From Oscillospiraceae bacterium (lineage in GTDB: Bacteria > Bacillota > Clostridia > Oscillospirales > Oscillospiraceae): 64,000 nt of DNA. The notes beneath the pieces were generated by a model. It did no database searches. It was given only the letters and a program-made list of their open reading frames with translations, and was not told where the DNA came from. The position numbers were made by a program, and so were the translations under genes. The stretch is from the NCBI GenBank assembly GCA_022846095.1, contig AP025583.1:3497279-3561278 (forward strand), written 5' to 3'. Shown here in pieces: positions 34,025 through 42,922 of this stretch (position 1 is its first letter; the number at the start of each line of letters is the position of its first letter).

Positions 34025-34822
34025 CTACAGGCTCACACGGAACAGGTTCGCCCGGGAGGCCAGGTAGAATTCATCGCCTGAGCGCAGGGCCATGGGCTGG
34101 CCCTGGGGCACCCGGACACCCGTGCCCAGGAAGGTGCCGTAGGACGAGCCCAGGTCATAGAGCACGAACATCTGGGTCTGGGGGTTGAACTGGAGCTTGC
34201 AGTGGTTCCGGCTGATACCCTGGGCCTGCTCCGGGAAGGTGAAGTCGCAGGATGCCTGATCCCGGCCCAGCAGCACGCCCTGGGCACTCACGGGGAAGGC
34301 CCGGCCGGCGAATTGTCCGGCCACGCCGATTAGCTGCGGATTGAGGCGCGTACCACCACTCCCTTTCACACTCTGCGCCTGGGGGGCCGCCCCGGCCTGT
34401 GGGGCTGACCCAGCCTGGGGGGCTGACCCAGCCTGGGGGGCCGCCGTACGGGCGGCCACGAAGGTCTTGGCAAGGCGGTCGTGGAGGGCCCTGCCCTGAG
34501 CGTCAAAGAGCCCGATGAGGAAGCCGATGCCCAGGATGAGGGCGGACAGACAGCGGCAGAGGGAGCGCAGGAATGCCTGCCCGAAGTCCAGAGGCATTCC
34601 TGCCTCGTCCACCACGATCAGCCCGCAGATCCGCTTGCCCGGGGAGGCGCCCAGGGAGCTGCCCTCACACAGCCCGTAGTAGAGGAACGTGCCGAAGGGC
34701 AGCAGCAGCCAGTAGAGGTAGAGCGACACCCACGCCAGCAGCCCGAAAGCGAGGTTCAGGAACAGCGCGTCGAGGAAAAAAGCCCCGACGCGGGCCCCCA
34801 TGGAGCCCTTTTGGGTATACAT
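34025..34822 (-). CDS. RDD membrane protein with C-terminal FHA domain
   Basis: Protein of 265 residues. N-terminal RDD domain (about 8-140): [15 protein letters not shown], helices, [21 protein letters not shown] short APQAGS repeat linker (about 150-175) leads to a cytoplasmic FHA domain (about 185-262) with the full phosphothreonine-binding set: [18 protein letters not shown]. It should recruit phosphorylated partners to the membrane. AGGAGG precedes the ATG at 34822; the longer frame to 35032 lacks a good start. It is 11 bases upstream of the MORN kinase gene. Confidence 0.9.
   Translation of the reverse strand: MYTQKGSMGARVGAFFLDALFLNLAFGLLAWVSLYLYWLLLPFGTFLYYGLCEGSSLGASPGKRICGLIVVDEAGMPLDFGQAFLRSLCRCLSALILGIGFLIGLFDAQGRALHDRLAKTFVAARTAAPQAGSAPQAGSAPQAGAAPQAQSVKGSGGTRLNPQLIGVAGQFAGRAFPVSAQGVLLGRDQASCDFTFPEQAQGISRNHCKLQFNPQTQMFVLYDLGSSYGTFLGTGVRVPQGQPMALRSGDEFYLASRANLFRVSL
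34385..34446 (-). repeat. 18-bp tandem repeats in the RDD-FHA linker
   Basis: GGCTGACCCAGCCTGGGG occurs twice perfectly at 34403-34420 and 34421-34438, with partial copies on both sides. Each unit codes for one APQAGS-type linker block. In-frame gain or loss of units would change only the linker length. Confidence 0.85.
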
Positions 34823-34833
34823 CGGCACACCTC

Positions 34834-36360
34834 CTAAAATTTCAGCGTAAAGCGCACCGGCCCGATGGAGATCTCGTCCCCGCTGCGCAGGCGGTTGGCC
34901 CCGTGCAGGCGCATACCGCCCAGGGCGGTGCCGCCGGAGGAGCCAAGATCCTCGACGTAGACCACGTGCTCCCGCAGGAAGATGCGGGTATTGCGGGCGT
35001 CCACCTCCCGGTTTTTCCACGGGATGTCGCACCCCCGGCCCCGGCCCACAATGAGCTCCCCGGACAGGTAGAACTCCCGCTGGGCCGTGGCGCAGGTCCC
35101 GGAGAGGACCTCCAGCTTCATAAACACCGCGTTGGGCGAGGGGGCCCGCCCGGTCTTCCCCCTCCTTTGGCGCAGAAGGAGCACGGCGGCCAGGACGGCC
35201 GCCACCAGCGCCGCGCCGCCCACAGCGAAAGCCCAGACGGGCACGCCGCCCGGCGCGCGGGGGGGCTCCCCGCTCTCGGGCGCGGGGGACGCTGTGACGG
35301 GCTGCAGGCTCTCACCGGGCGGGGGACTCTCCCCGGGTATAAGGCCCTCCGCGGGTGGCTCCGCCGCTGTGGGCGGGGCGGCGGGTTCCCCGTCCGGTGT
35401 GGGCGCGGGGGGCTGCGTCTCCTGTGCTCCGCCAGGCGCGTCCAGTGTGGGAATGTCCTCCCGGGCCACTTGGTATAAGAGCGCGTCCGGTGTGGAAAAG
35501 ACCAGCTGGGCGGCGATTGGCTGGCCGTCCATTTTGTGCAGGGAGAGCGTGAAGGAGAGGGCGCACAGGCCGTTCACGTAGCCCATGATCTCCCCGGCCG
35601 GCCCTTCGGCCTCGCCGCCGCGCTCCAGCACCGTGTGCCTGCCGCTTGTGGCGCGGGCGAAGGAGCCCAGCACCTTGAGGGCCTCCTCGGACTCCGCCTG
35701 GGACGAGGCCAGCCCCAGCGTATGGATCAGCACCGGCGCGGCGGCGGAGATGCGCCCGGCTACCTCCAGCTGGGTGGGGCCGTTCTTATCCACCTCTATG
35801 CCGTCTGTGACGATCACCAGGTTGACCAGCTCCCCTTCCGCCCGCGTCCGGGCGTCCAGGAAGTCCAGCGCGTCCATCAGGCCCCGGTAGAGCGAGGTCT
35901 GGTTCGCCCCGTAGGACAGTCCCTTCACCGCCTGCAAAAAGACGTCGGCGTCCGCGGTGTAGTCCTGCACCAGCCGGAACCCCTCCCCGAAGGCGGCCAC
36001 GGCCCAGGCGGCGCCCTCCCCCGCACCCTCGGACAGGGCGGCGGCGAACCGCTCCACACCGCCCTGAAACGCCGGCATGGAGGTGGAGGTGTCGATCAGC
36101 AGCAGCCAGGAGACCGGCCCGGCCCGCTCGGCCATCGGCGCGGGGCCGGGCGGATCCGCCGGGTAGGCCGGCTCGCCGCCGACGCGGGCCTCCGCCCGAA
36201 GGCCCTCCGGCCACGTCTCTTCGGGCAGGGTCAGCCAGGTGTACAGCCGGTTCCCCTGGCAGAAGGCCGCCACGGCCTCCGCCTGCCCCGCGGCGGAGGC
36301 CGGCGCCGCCGCGCCTGCCAGCAGACAGAGCGTGCAGAGCAGCCCCAAGAGCCTTTTCAT
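34834..36360 (-). CDS. Secreted-side von Willebrand A domain protein with cytoplasmic FHA-like domain
   Basis: Protein of 508 residues. Signal peptide (about 1-24), vWA domain (about 82-270) with the metal-ion site DTSTS starting at D90 and IVTDGIE, a Pro-rich linker, one transmembrane helix (about 373-397), and a C-terminal FHA-fold domain. The FHA part has LIVGRGRGCDI and DLGSSGGTALGG, but the usual S-x-x-H phosphopeptide contact reads DARNTRI, so binding may be altered. vWA + PP2C + kinase associations are known from TerY-type triads. GGAGGAA precedes the ATG at 36360. Confidence 0.9.
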   Translation of the reverse strand: MKRLLGLLCTLCLLAGAAAPASAAGQAEAVAAFCQGNRLYTWLTLPEETWPEGLRAEARVGGEPAYPADPPGPAPMAERAGPVSWLLLIDTSTSMPAFQGGVERFAAALSEGAGEGAAWAVAAFGEGFRLVQDYTADADVFLQAVKGLSYGANQTSLYRGLMDALDFLDARTRAEGELVNLVIVTDGIEVDKNGPTQLEVAGRISAAAPVLIHTLGLASSQAESEEALKVLGSFARATSGRHTVLERGGEAEGPAGEIMGYVNGLCALSFTLSLHKMDGQPIAAQLVFSTPDALLYQVAREDIPTLDAPGGAQETQPPAPTPDGEPAAPPTAAEPPAEGLIPGESPPPGESLQPVTASPAPESGEPPRAPGGVPVWAFAVGGAALVAAVLAAVLLLRQRRGKTGRAPSPNAVFMKLEVLSGTCATAQREFYLSGELIVGRGRGCDIPWKNREVDARNTRIFLREHVVYVEDLGSSGGTALGGMRLHGANRLRSGDEISIGPVRFTLKF

Positions 36361-36386
36361 TGGAATTCCTCCTCTCACGCGCCGCC

Positions 36387-37157
36387 TCAGCCGGTAAAGA
36401 CGGCCAGCAGCGTCAGGTTGTCGCTGCCCGCCCCCATGCGGGGCAGCAGGCGCAGCAGCATGAGCTCGGCCCAGTCCCTGGCCGTGTCCGCCTTCAGGCA
36501 GTCCGCCAGGATCTCCTCGTCGTACAAGTACTCCCAAAAGCCGTCCGTACACAGCAGGAACGCGTCGCCGGGGGACACCCCCTCCCCGAAGCTGCCCGGG
36601 ACGGAGCCCGTCTCGGGGATGCAGCGGTCCTTGTCCCCCAGCACCCGCAGCAGGCTGGAGCGGTCCTCGTCAAAATTCATCTCGCGGCGGCGGATCTCCC
36701 CCGCCAGGAACTTTTTGAAGGTCACTGAGTGGTCCTGGGTGGCGTGGACCAGCCGCCCTCCCGTCACGCAGTACAGCCGGGAGTCCCCCACGTGGGCCCA
36801 GGCCGCCGCACCGTCCGCCAGACGGAGCACCACGGCGGTGCTCTTGCCTCCCCGTGCCGCCAGCAGGGCCTCGTTGGCCCGCAGCAGTGCCTCCCCCAGA
36901 TCCGCGGCGGGATCACTCTCAGCGGACGCCTCCCCGGGGCCCGCTTCCCCGGGGCCCGCCTCCGGCGGCGCCGGGCACACAGGCGCCGCCATCAGAGTGC
37001 GCACGCACAGCGCCGACGCCTCCGCGCCGCCCCGGTGCCCCCCCAGGCCGTCCGCCACGGCGAAGAGGCCGCAGCCGTCCTCAATCCGGTAGTCGGCGCA
37101 GTCCTCGTTTTCCCCGCGCCCGCCCCGGTTGGTGTAGAGATACGCATCCAAAACCAT
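36387..37157 (-). CDS. PP2C-type Ser/Thr protein phosphatase (first copy)
   Basis: Phosphatase of 256 residues with the PP2C metal-binding set: GRGENEDC, VADGLGGHRGG, GDSRLY, LLCTDGFWE and GSDNLTLL. A 20-residue Gly/Pro/Glu insertion near residue 70 carries small repeats. No membrane segment, so cytoplasmic. It would reverse the phosphorylation made by the two kinases of the operon. It starts four bases after the protease-FHA stop. Confidence 0.92.
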   Translation of the reverse strand: MVLDAYLYTNRGGRGENEDCADYRIEDGCGLFAVADGLGGHRGGAEASALCVRTLMAAPVCPAPPEAGPGEAGPGEASAESDPAADLGEALLRANEALLAARGGKSTAVVLRLADGAAAWAHVGDSRLYCVTGGRLVHATQDHSVTFKKFLAGEIRRREMNFDEDRSSLLRVLGDKDRCIPETGSVPGSFGEGVSPGDAFLLCTDGFWEYLYDEEILADCLKADTARDWAELMLLRLLPRMGAGSDNLTLLAVFTG

Positions 37158-37161
37158 GGGC

Positions 37162-38397
37162 TCACTCCAAATCCACGTAGAGTACGTTGTCCTGGCCGCC
37201 CAGGTAGAAGGAATCCCGCGGCTTCAGGGTATAGGGCACGCCGGGGGCCAGCTTTCGTCCGTCCGCCAGGAAGGTGCCGTAGGTGGACTTCAAGTCCGTG
37301 AGGACAAAGGTGTCCGTCCCCCCGTCCCAGGCCACCGAGCAGTGGCGGGCGCTGACCCCCGCGGTCCCCTCCCGGAACACGATCCGGCAGGCGGCCACGT
37401 CCCGCCCGATCAGCACGGCCTGGGCGCCCACGGGCACCTTCATGCCGTTGTGCTGGGCCGACATGGAGCGCAGCACCGGCCGGCGCACGCTCTGCTGGGG
37501 CTGCGGCTGCGCCGGCGCGGCGGGTTCCGGGGCCGCCTTCCGCTTCCTTCCCCTGGTCACGGCCAGGATGACCACCGCCGCCACCACCACGGCCGCCGCG
37601 GCCGCGATGAGAATCCACGGCAGGAGGCCGCCCCCCTCGCCCGCCATCTCGTAGGGGATGTTGTTGTTAATCAGCAGGGGGAGCAGCTCGTCGACGCTGA
37701 CGGCGTAGTTGAGGTTGTCGGCCAGGGTGGAGCCCAGGGTGTTGATCCCCACCACGGCGCCCGACTCGTCCACCAGCGGGCCGCCGGAGTTTCCGCCCCG
37801 GATGCTCACGTCCATCTGCAGCAGCTTGCGCCCGGTGCCCCCCTCGGTGAGCAGGCGGTTGACCCGCCCGCCGGTGACGGTGGCGTCGTCCTTGCCGAAG
37901 AGGGTGGTTACCCGATAGTTGAAGGTCTCGTCCGCCACGCCGGGGTAGCCCACGGCAAAGACGGTGGTGCCCACCATCTCCTCGGTCGTGGATTTGAGCC
38001 GGAGGGGCTCCCGCTTGTCGGTGGGGGAGTCCAGCTTGAGCACGGCCAAATCCTTCTCCTCGTTGTAGGCCACCACGTAGGCCTCCTCAAAGTCGTCCTG
38101 GTCGAAGGCCACCCGCAGGCTGCTGAACCCCTGCCCGCCGCCGCTGAGGACGTAGTATTCGATGACGTGGTAGTTGGTGACGATGTACTGCGGGTCCTTC
38201 CCCGAAGCGCCGACGAAGAAGCCCGTGCCGCTCCACGCGCCCAGCGCCTCCCCGTCCGCCACAATGTCCTCGATAATGAAGATGACGCCGTTGAGGGTCT
38301 TGCGGTCGAAGTCCGCTGCGCGGGCGGGGGTCAGGACCAGGGTCAGAAGCAACAGGGCGCACAGCGCGCCCGAGACCGATGCACACAGCTTTTTCAC
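37162..38397 (-). CDS. Membrane-anchored trypsin-like serine protease with cytoplasmic FHA domain
   Basis: Protein of 411 residues. Signal peptide (1-27), HtrA/trypsin-like domain outside the membrane (about 35-245) with catalytic H77 (NYHVIE), D116 (EKDLAVLKL) and S204 (GNSGGP), one transmembrane helix (about 259-281), basic stop-transfer, then a cytoplasmic FHA domain (about 320-405) with LIGRD, SARHC and KSTYGTFL. No PDZ domain. The layout suggests that phosphorylation inside regulates proteolysis outside. It lies between the two PP2C genes. Confidence 0.92.
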   Translation of the reverse strand: MKKLCASVSGALCALLLLTLVLTPARAADFDRKTLNGVIFIIEDIVADGEALGAWSGTGFFVGASGKDPQYIVTNYHVIEYYVLSGGGQGFSSLRVAFDQDDFEEAYVVAYNEEKDLAVLKLDSPTDKREPLRLKSTTEEMVGTTVFAVGYPGVADETFNYRVTTLFGKDDATVTGGRVNRLLTEGGTGRKLLQMDVSIRGGNSGGPLVDESGAVVGINTLGSTLADNLNYAVSVDELLPLLINNNIPYEMAGEGGGLLPWILIAAAAAVVVAAVVILAVTRGRKRKAAPEPAAPAQPQPQQSVRRPVLRSMSAQHNGMKVPVGAQAVLIGRDVAACRIVFREGTAGVSARHCSVAWDGGTDTFVLTDLKSTYGTFLADGRKLAPGVPYTLKPRDSFYLGGQDNVLYVDLE

Positions 38398-38447
38398 AGC
38401 TCAGCCGCCTCTCTTTCCCAAAAAGTGTTATAGTCTGCCGCGGGCGC

Positions 38448-39254
38448 TCAGTACCCGCAGGCCACCGCCAGCCCGGTGTAGTTGTCCTGGTTGGCCCGCC
38501 CCATACCCCGGATGGCCGCCTCGATCCGGCGGCAGGCGGCGGCGGGCGGCTCGCCCGCCAGGATGGCGCGCAGGGCCTCCTCCTCCAGCACACCCCCCAC
38601 GCCGTCCGAGCAGAGGAAGAGCACGTCGCCGCTGCGCAGCGGCAGGGGCCGGCGGCTGTAGTCAATCTCCTCCACCTCCGGCTTCCCCAGAAACTCGGTG
38701 AGCCGGGGGCCGTCCGGATCCCGGTCGGCCTCCGCCCGGTCCAGCGCGCCGCTGCGGATCAGCTCCAGGTAGAGCTCGCTGCGGTAGTTCTGGTCCCGGT
38801 TGAGGCGGGTGAGCCCGCCGTCGCGCAGCAGGTACAGGAAGCTGTCCCCCACGCTGGCCCAGTACAGTTTTTCCTGATAAATCATGGCCGCCACCAGGGT
38901 GGTGCCCCCGTCGCCGCCGAAGCGTTCGTACAGGCGCTCCGCCGTCCGGCGCACGCAGCCGCACAGCTGCCCCGGCAGATCCCCCGCCCGGTCCAGGGCG
39001 TCGAAGCCCTCCGCCATGCAGGCCACGGCGTGCTCGCTGACCAGCTTGCCGTCGTTCATGCCGCCCATGCCGTCGGCCAGCAGCCCCAGCAGCCCCCGGC
39101 GGCGGATCTCGGTCACATCCAGAGCGTTGACGAAGGCGAAGGAGTCCTCCTGCCGCTCCCGGGTGCCCAGCCCCTGCAGATTGGCCACCTGGTAGGACAG
39201 CAGTGCGGGGGGCGGCGCGGCCTCGGGCCTGCGCCGACGGTTAAACAGCCCCAT
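38448..39254 (-). CDS. PP2C-type Ser/Thr protein phosphatase (second copy)
   Basis: Phosphatase of 268 residues: RERQEDSF, LADGMGGMNDG, VGDSFLYLL, LFLCSDGVGG and NQDNYTGLAV give the complete PP2C metal site. It is distinct in sequence from the copy at 36387-37157 and lacks its insertion. A basic N-terminus (FNRRRRPE) may bind membrane. It overlaps the FHA gene by 14 bases. Confidence 0.92.
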   Translation of the reverse strand: MGLFNRRRRPEAAPPPALLSYQVANLQGLGTRERQEDSFAFVNALDVTEIRRRGLLGLLADGMGGMNDGKLVSEHAVACMAEGFDALDRAGDLPGQLCGCVRRTAERLYERFGGDGGTTLVAAMIYQEKLYWASVGDSFLYLLRDGGLTRLNRDQNYRSELYLELIRSGALDRAEADRDPDGPRLTEFLGKPEVEEIDYSRRPLPLRSGDVLFLCSDGVGGVLEEEALRAILAGEPPAAACRRIEAAIRGMGRANQDNYTGLAVACGY

Positions 39255-39924
39255 CGCCGTTCCCGTCCGCCTTTTTCTCCCCGGCCTCGGACCAGGTGAA
39301 GCGCTCGGAGCAGAAGGGGAGGAACATCAGCTTCGTCTCGCCGAAGTCGATGACGTCGTAGGCCGCCAGAGGCTCCGCGGCGAAGACCTCCTCGCCGTTC
39401 AGGTAGATGATGTTCCGGCTCTCCGCCGGGATGAGCTTGAAGCGGTTGTTCTTCTCGCTGTAGCTCAGGCGGGCGTGGTTCTCCGAGGAGATGGTCTTGT
39501 CGCCCCGGATGCACACGTCCATCTTCTCGCTGCGGCCGATGGTGTTGATCTGCCCGCGCAGCTTGTAGTCCTTGCCCTTCTCCTTGCCCTCGATGCACAC
39601 CAGCCAGCCCACCACCGGGTCCAGCCCCAGCTTCTCCTGCATAAAGCCCAGGGTCTTGTTCTCCTCGTCCACCTTGCGCTGGGTCTGGTAGCCCTTGGGA
39701 GGCATGGTCTTGCCGTCGTTGACCACGGCCTGCTCCTGCCCCGGCACAAAGGGCGCCCCGCCGCCGCCCGCCGCGGGCCCGCCGCCGATGGGCGCTGTCT
39801 TCCCCGCGTCCCCCACAGGCACGCCGCCGAAGTTGATCACCGGCTGGGCGCTGTTGCAGTACGGGCAGGAGGCGTAGATGTCCGGGTCGTACAGGTGCCC
39901 TCTTCCACATTCGATTGCCGCCAT
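39241..39924 (-). CDS. Cytoplasmic FHA protein with N-terminal zinc-ribbon-like motif
   Basis: Protein of 227 residues. The N-terminus has one Cys/His set (ECGRGHLYDPDIYASCPYC), resembling the kinases' zinc ribbons. A Gly-rich linker includes a threonine stretch (GKTMPPKGYQTQRK), a plausible phosphosite, then the FHA domain (about 105-205): TIGRSE, SSENHARL and LNGE. It looks like a small adaptor, similar in outline to FHA adaptors phosphorylated by bacterial kinases. It follows the large kinase gene by 32 bases. Confidence 0.88.
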   Translation of the reverse strand: MAAIECGRGHLYDPDIYASCPYCNSAQPVINFGGVPVGDAGKTAPIGGGPAAGGGGAPFVPGQEQAVVNDGKTMPPKGYQTQRKVDEENKTLGFMQEKLGLDPVVGWLVCIEGKEKGKDYKLRGQINTIGRSEKMDVCIRGDKTISSENHARLSYSEKNNRFKLIPAESRNIIYLNGEEVFAAEPLAAYDVIDFGETKLMFLPFCSERFTWSEAGEKKADGNGDGAV

Positions 39925-39956
39925 AGATAATTCCTCCCATCTGGTTCCGGGCCCGG

Positions 39957-42890
39957 TCAGCCCAGATACTTGTCGTTCTCAAAGGTGCCGGAGATGCTGG
40001 TGCCGTCCGGGTAGTACACCGTGCCCTGCCCCTGAAACATATTGTCCACGAACTGGCCCTCGTAGCGCTGCCCGTCGGGCCAGGTATACACGCCGTAGCC
40101 GTTGTACTTGTCGCCTGCCCAGGCGCCCACGTATTTGTCCCCGGCGGGGAAGGTCAGCGTGCCCTGCCCCTCCCGCTTGCCGCTTGCCCACATACCGGCG
40201 TATACGCAGCCGTCTTCGCTGTACTCCTTGACCCCCCAGCCCTCCGGCCTGCCGTCCTCCACATAGCCGGAGTAGGTGCCCCCGGAGACGGAAAGATCCC
40301 GCACGTGGACGTCGGCGGTGGCGGCCTCGAAGGCCGCCAGGAAATCCCGGGAGAGCGTCTCGTCCACCCCGCAGGCGTAGAAGTACTCCTCCCAGTTCTT
40401 GGGCTGGAGCTTCACCGCGCCGCCGGCCTCGGCCATGGCGGCCACGAAGTCCTGGGGGAAGGCGGATCCAAACACCAGCATGCCCCCCGCGCCCGAGAGG
40501 AGGGAGGCGTCCGCCAGCTGCGACAGCTCCGCGGCGGTGGCGTCCTCGCTGTCCACCTCCACGCCCATGTCTTCCAGGCACTCCAGGGCGTACTGCCCGC
40601 CCCGCTGGGCCATGGACAGCAGGAACACATGCCGGGTCAGCGGCTCCACTGCCTCGGCCGCTCCGCCCGCCAGGGGGATCCGGCGCAGGCCGGGGTAACC
40701 GTAGTCCACAAAGTAGAGCCAGCCGCCCGCCACGTTGAGCCGCAGGCAGGAGGTATCCGCCAGCTTCTCCGCCCCCGAGCCGTCCGTGCGTACCCGCCAG
40801 AGCTCGGAGCCCTCTTCCGTGTCCCCGACGTCCAGGGCGTAGTACACCCAGCCGCCGGAGACGTTGAGGTACTCGGTGTCCTGGGCCAGCACCTGCTCCC
40901 GCCCGGTGCCGTCGGGGCGGATACGGTAGAGGGTGTCCCCGTCCACGCCGTTCTGGTAGTAGATCCAGCCGTCCTCCACGTTCAGGGCGTAGCACACGTC
41001 CTGGTCGGTCACAAGGGCCCGGCCCGTGCCGTCGGTCTGGATTTTATAGAGGTTTGCGTTGGCGCCGTCCAGATAGTAAATCCAATCCCCGTCCAGGGCC
41101 ATGCGCTTGCAGTCCTCGTTGAGGGTCTGCTTTGCGCCGGACAGGTCGGTGCGCAACCGCATGAGGTGCCCCGTCTTGTCCGCAGAGACGTACGCGATGT
41201 AGTAAATCCAGTCCTCCGTCACGGTGATGTAGCTGCAATCGCCGGTGACCAGCTTCTCCCGCTGGGTGCCGTCGGTGCGGACGCGGTATATCGCGCCGCT
41301 GTCGCTGTCGTTGCGGTAGTAGACCCAGCCGTCCAGCACGTTGAGGTAGGAGCAGTTGTCCTGCGCCAGCACCTCGGCCTCCCCGTCCTTCGTGCGGCAC
41401 AGGTAGCCCCGGCCGGACATGTCGGAGTAGTAGATCCAGCCGCCCCACTCCGCCGCCAGGCCCATGTTGCTGATGTTCCCCGCCGTGTTGCCCATGGCGG
41501 GTTGGGTGAGCTGGGCGAGCGGGTCGGCTGCGGGCGAGGCGGGGGCGGATACCGTCCCGCCGCCCGAGACGGGCTCAAAGACCGCCTGGGGCGCGACGTG
41601 TCTGCCGCCAGCCAGTTGAACCACCGCCGCGATAAGCACCACCACCGCCAGGCAGGCCACGCCGCCGAAGACGATGGGGCGCAGGTGGGCCTTGACGAAG
41701 TCCGCCAGGGCGGCCTTCGTCTTAGGCCGGGCGGATGGGGCGGGCGGGACGCCGCCGGACGCCGCCGTCCCGCAGCCGGTCCGTCCCGCCCTGGAGCCAG
41801 CCCGTACGGGGCCGTCCGCCCCGCAAAAGCCGGAGGGGGCGCAGGGCGCGGCGGGGGGCGCATAGGCCGTGGGCTCCGGGGCGGGCGGGGCCCACGCCGG
41901 CTGCGCCTGGGCGCACCCTGCGGCCTCGAGAGCGGCACGGAAGGCGTCCATACTCTGGAAGCGGTCCTCGGGCCGCACCGCCAGGCCTTTGAGGACGGCG
42001 CTCTCCAGCCCCGGCGGGACGCAGACGCCCCGGCCGGAGATAGGGATCAGTGTGTCCGCCTCCAGCCGCTCCAGGGACTCCGGCGGCAGATAGCCCGTGA
42101 CGGCCGCGTAGAAGCAGGCCGCCAGGGAGTAGACGTCGGTATAGGGTCCCTGGCGGCCCTTCCTGGTATACTGCTCCTTGGGGGCGTACCCCGCCTTGAG
42201 GATCACGTCCAGGCTGCGGCTGCGGTCCCCCAGGCTGTAGCGCGCCGCGCCGAAGTCCAGCAGCTTCACCCCGCCGTCCCCCGTGAGATAGATGTTGTCC
42301 GGAGCCACGTCCCGGTGGACGATGCCCTCCCTGTGCACGGCAGCCAGCGCATCCATCACGGGCAGCAGGACGCGCAGGGCGTCCCGGTAGTCGACCCGGC
42401 CGCCCTGGTTTTTGATATAGCTCTTGAAGCTGACGCCCTCGATATAATCCATCACGAAATAGGCGGTGTTGTTCTCCGCGAAATAGCGCTTCACCGCCAC
42501 GATGTTGGGGTTGCCGATGAACTTGGCCAGCACCCGCGCCTCGTCCAGGAAGCACTCGGCGCCGTAGGCGAAATTCTCCTGCTTCTCCCCGCCGTAGGGG
42601 GTGACCAGCGTTGTGCCCGGCATGCGGGTGGCCATACTCTCGGGCAAAAACTCCTTGATGGCCACCTTGAGGCCCAGCACATGGTCCAGCGCCAGGTAGG
42701 TGATGCCGAAGCCCCCCTGCCCCAGCACCCTGCCCACAATATACTGGCCGTTCAGCACACTGCCCGGACGCAGGGCCAGAGGGTAGCGCCCCGCGTCCCG
42801 GACCGGGTCGTAGCCGCAGCGGAAGCAGGGGCCCTCCTGTCCTTCCCGCTCTCGAAAGCAGTTGAAGCAAAGCCTGTCGGTATCTACCAC
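39957..42890 (-). CDS. Large membrane Ser/Thr kinase with beta-propeller-like and MORN sensor regions
   Basis: Protein of 977 residues. Zinc ribbon (about 8-27), kinase domain (about 48-325) with GQGGFG, VAIKEF, HRDVAPDN and DFGAAR, linker, one transmembrane helix (about 412-432). Outside: seven or so repeats of the kind GWIYY...LYRIRTDGT (about 460-735, DUF5050-like propeller), a unique ~110-residue region, and five MORN repeats to the end. The catalytic loop has Ala at the usual Lys position. The start is GTG 42890 behind AGGAGG; a longer frame from 42914 contains that ribosome site. First gene of the signalling operon. Confidence 0.9.
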   Translation of the reverse strand: MVDTDRLCFNCFREREGQEGPCFRCGYDPVRDAGRYPLALRPGSVLNGQYIVGRVLGQGGFGITYLALDHVLGLKVAIKEFLPESMATRMPGTTLVTPYGGEKQENFAYGAECFLDEARVLAKFIGNPNIVAVKRYFAENNTAYFVMDYIEGVSFKSYIKNQGGRVDYRDALRVLLPVMDALAAVHREGIVHRDVAPDNIYLTGDGGVKLLDFGAARYSLGDRSRSLDVILKAGYAPKEQYTRKGRQGPYTDVYSLAACFYAAVTGYLPPESLERLEADTLIPISGRGVCVPPGLESAVLKGLAVRPEDRFQSMDAFRAALEAAGCAQAQPAWAPPAPEPTAYAPPAAPCAPSGFCGADGPVRAGSRAGRTGCGTAASGGVPPAPSARPKTKAALADFVKAHLRPIVFGGVACLAVVVLIAAVVQLAGGRHVAPQAVFEPVSGGGTVSAPASPAADPLAQLTQPAMGNTAGNISNMGLAAEWGGWIYYSDMSGRGYLCRTKDGEAEVLAQDNCSYLNVLDGWVYYRNDSDSGAIYRVRTDGTQREKLVTGDCSYITVTEDWIYYIAYVSADKTGHLMRLRTDLSGAKQTLNEDCKRMALDGDWIYYLDGANANLYKIQTDGTGRALVTDQDVCYALNVEDGWIYYQNGVDGDTLYRIRPDGTGREQVLAQDTEYLNVSGGWVYYALDVGDTEEGSELWRVRTDGSGAEKLADTSCLRLNVAGGWLYFVDYGYPGLRRIPLAGGAAEAVEPLTRHVFLLSMAQRGGQYALECLEDMGVEVDSEDATAAELSQLADASLLSGAGGMLVFGSAFPQDFVAAMAEAGGAVKLQPKNWEEYFYACGVDETLSRDFLAAFEAATADVHVRDLSVSGGTYSGYVEDGRPEGWGVKEYSEDGCVYAGMWASGKREGQGTLTFPAGDKYVGAWAGDKYNGYGVYTWPDGQRYEGQFVDNMFQGQGTVYYPDGTSISGTFENDKYLG

Positions 42891-42922
42891 TGCGGCATCT
42901 CCTCCTATCCACACGCCGGATC

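Noticed and set aside
32285-34446. Possible CRISPR-like or IS-derived repeats
   Set aside because: Repeats are 6-18 bases, contiguous and in frame within linker codons; there are no spacers.
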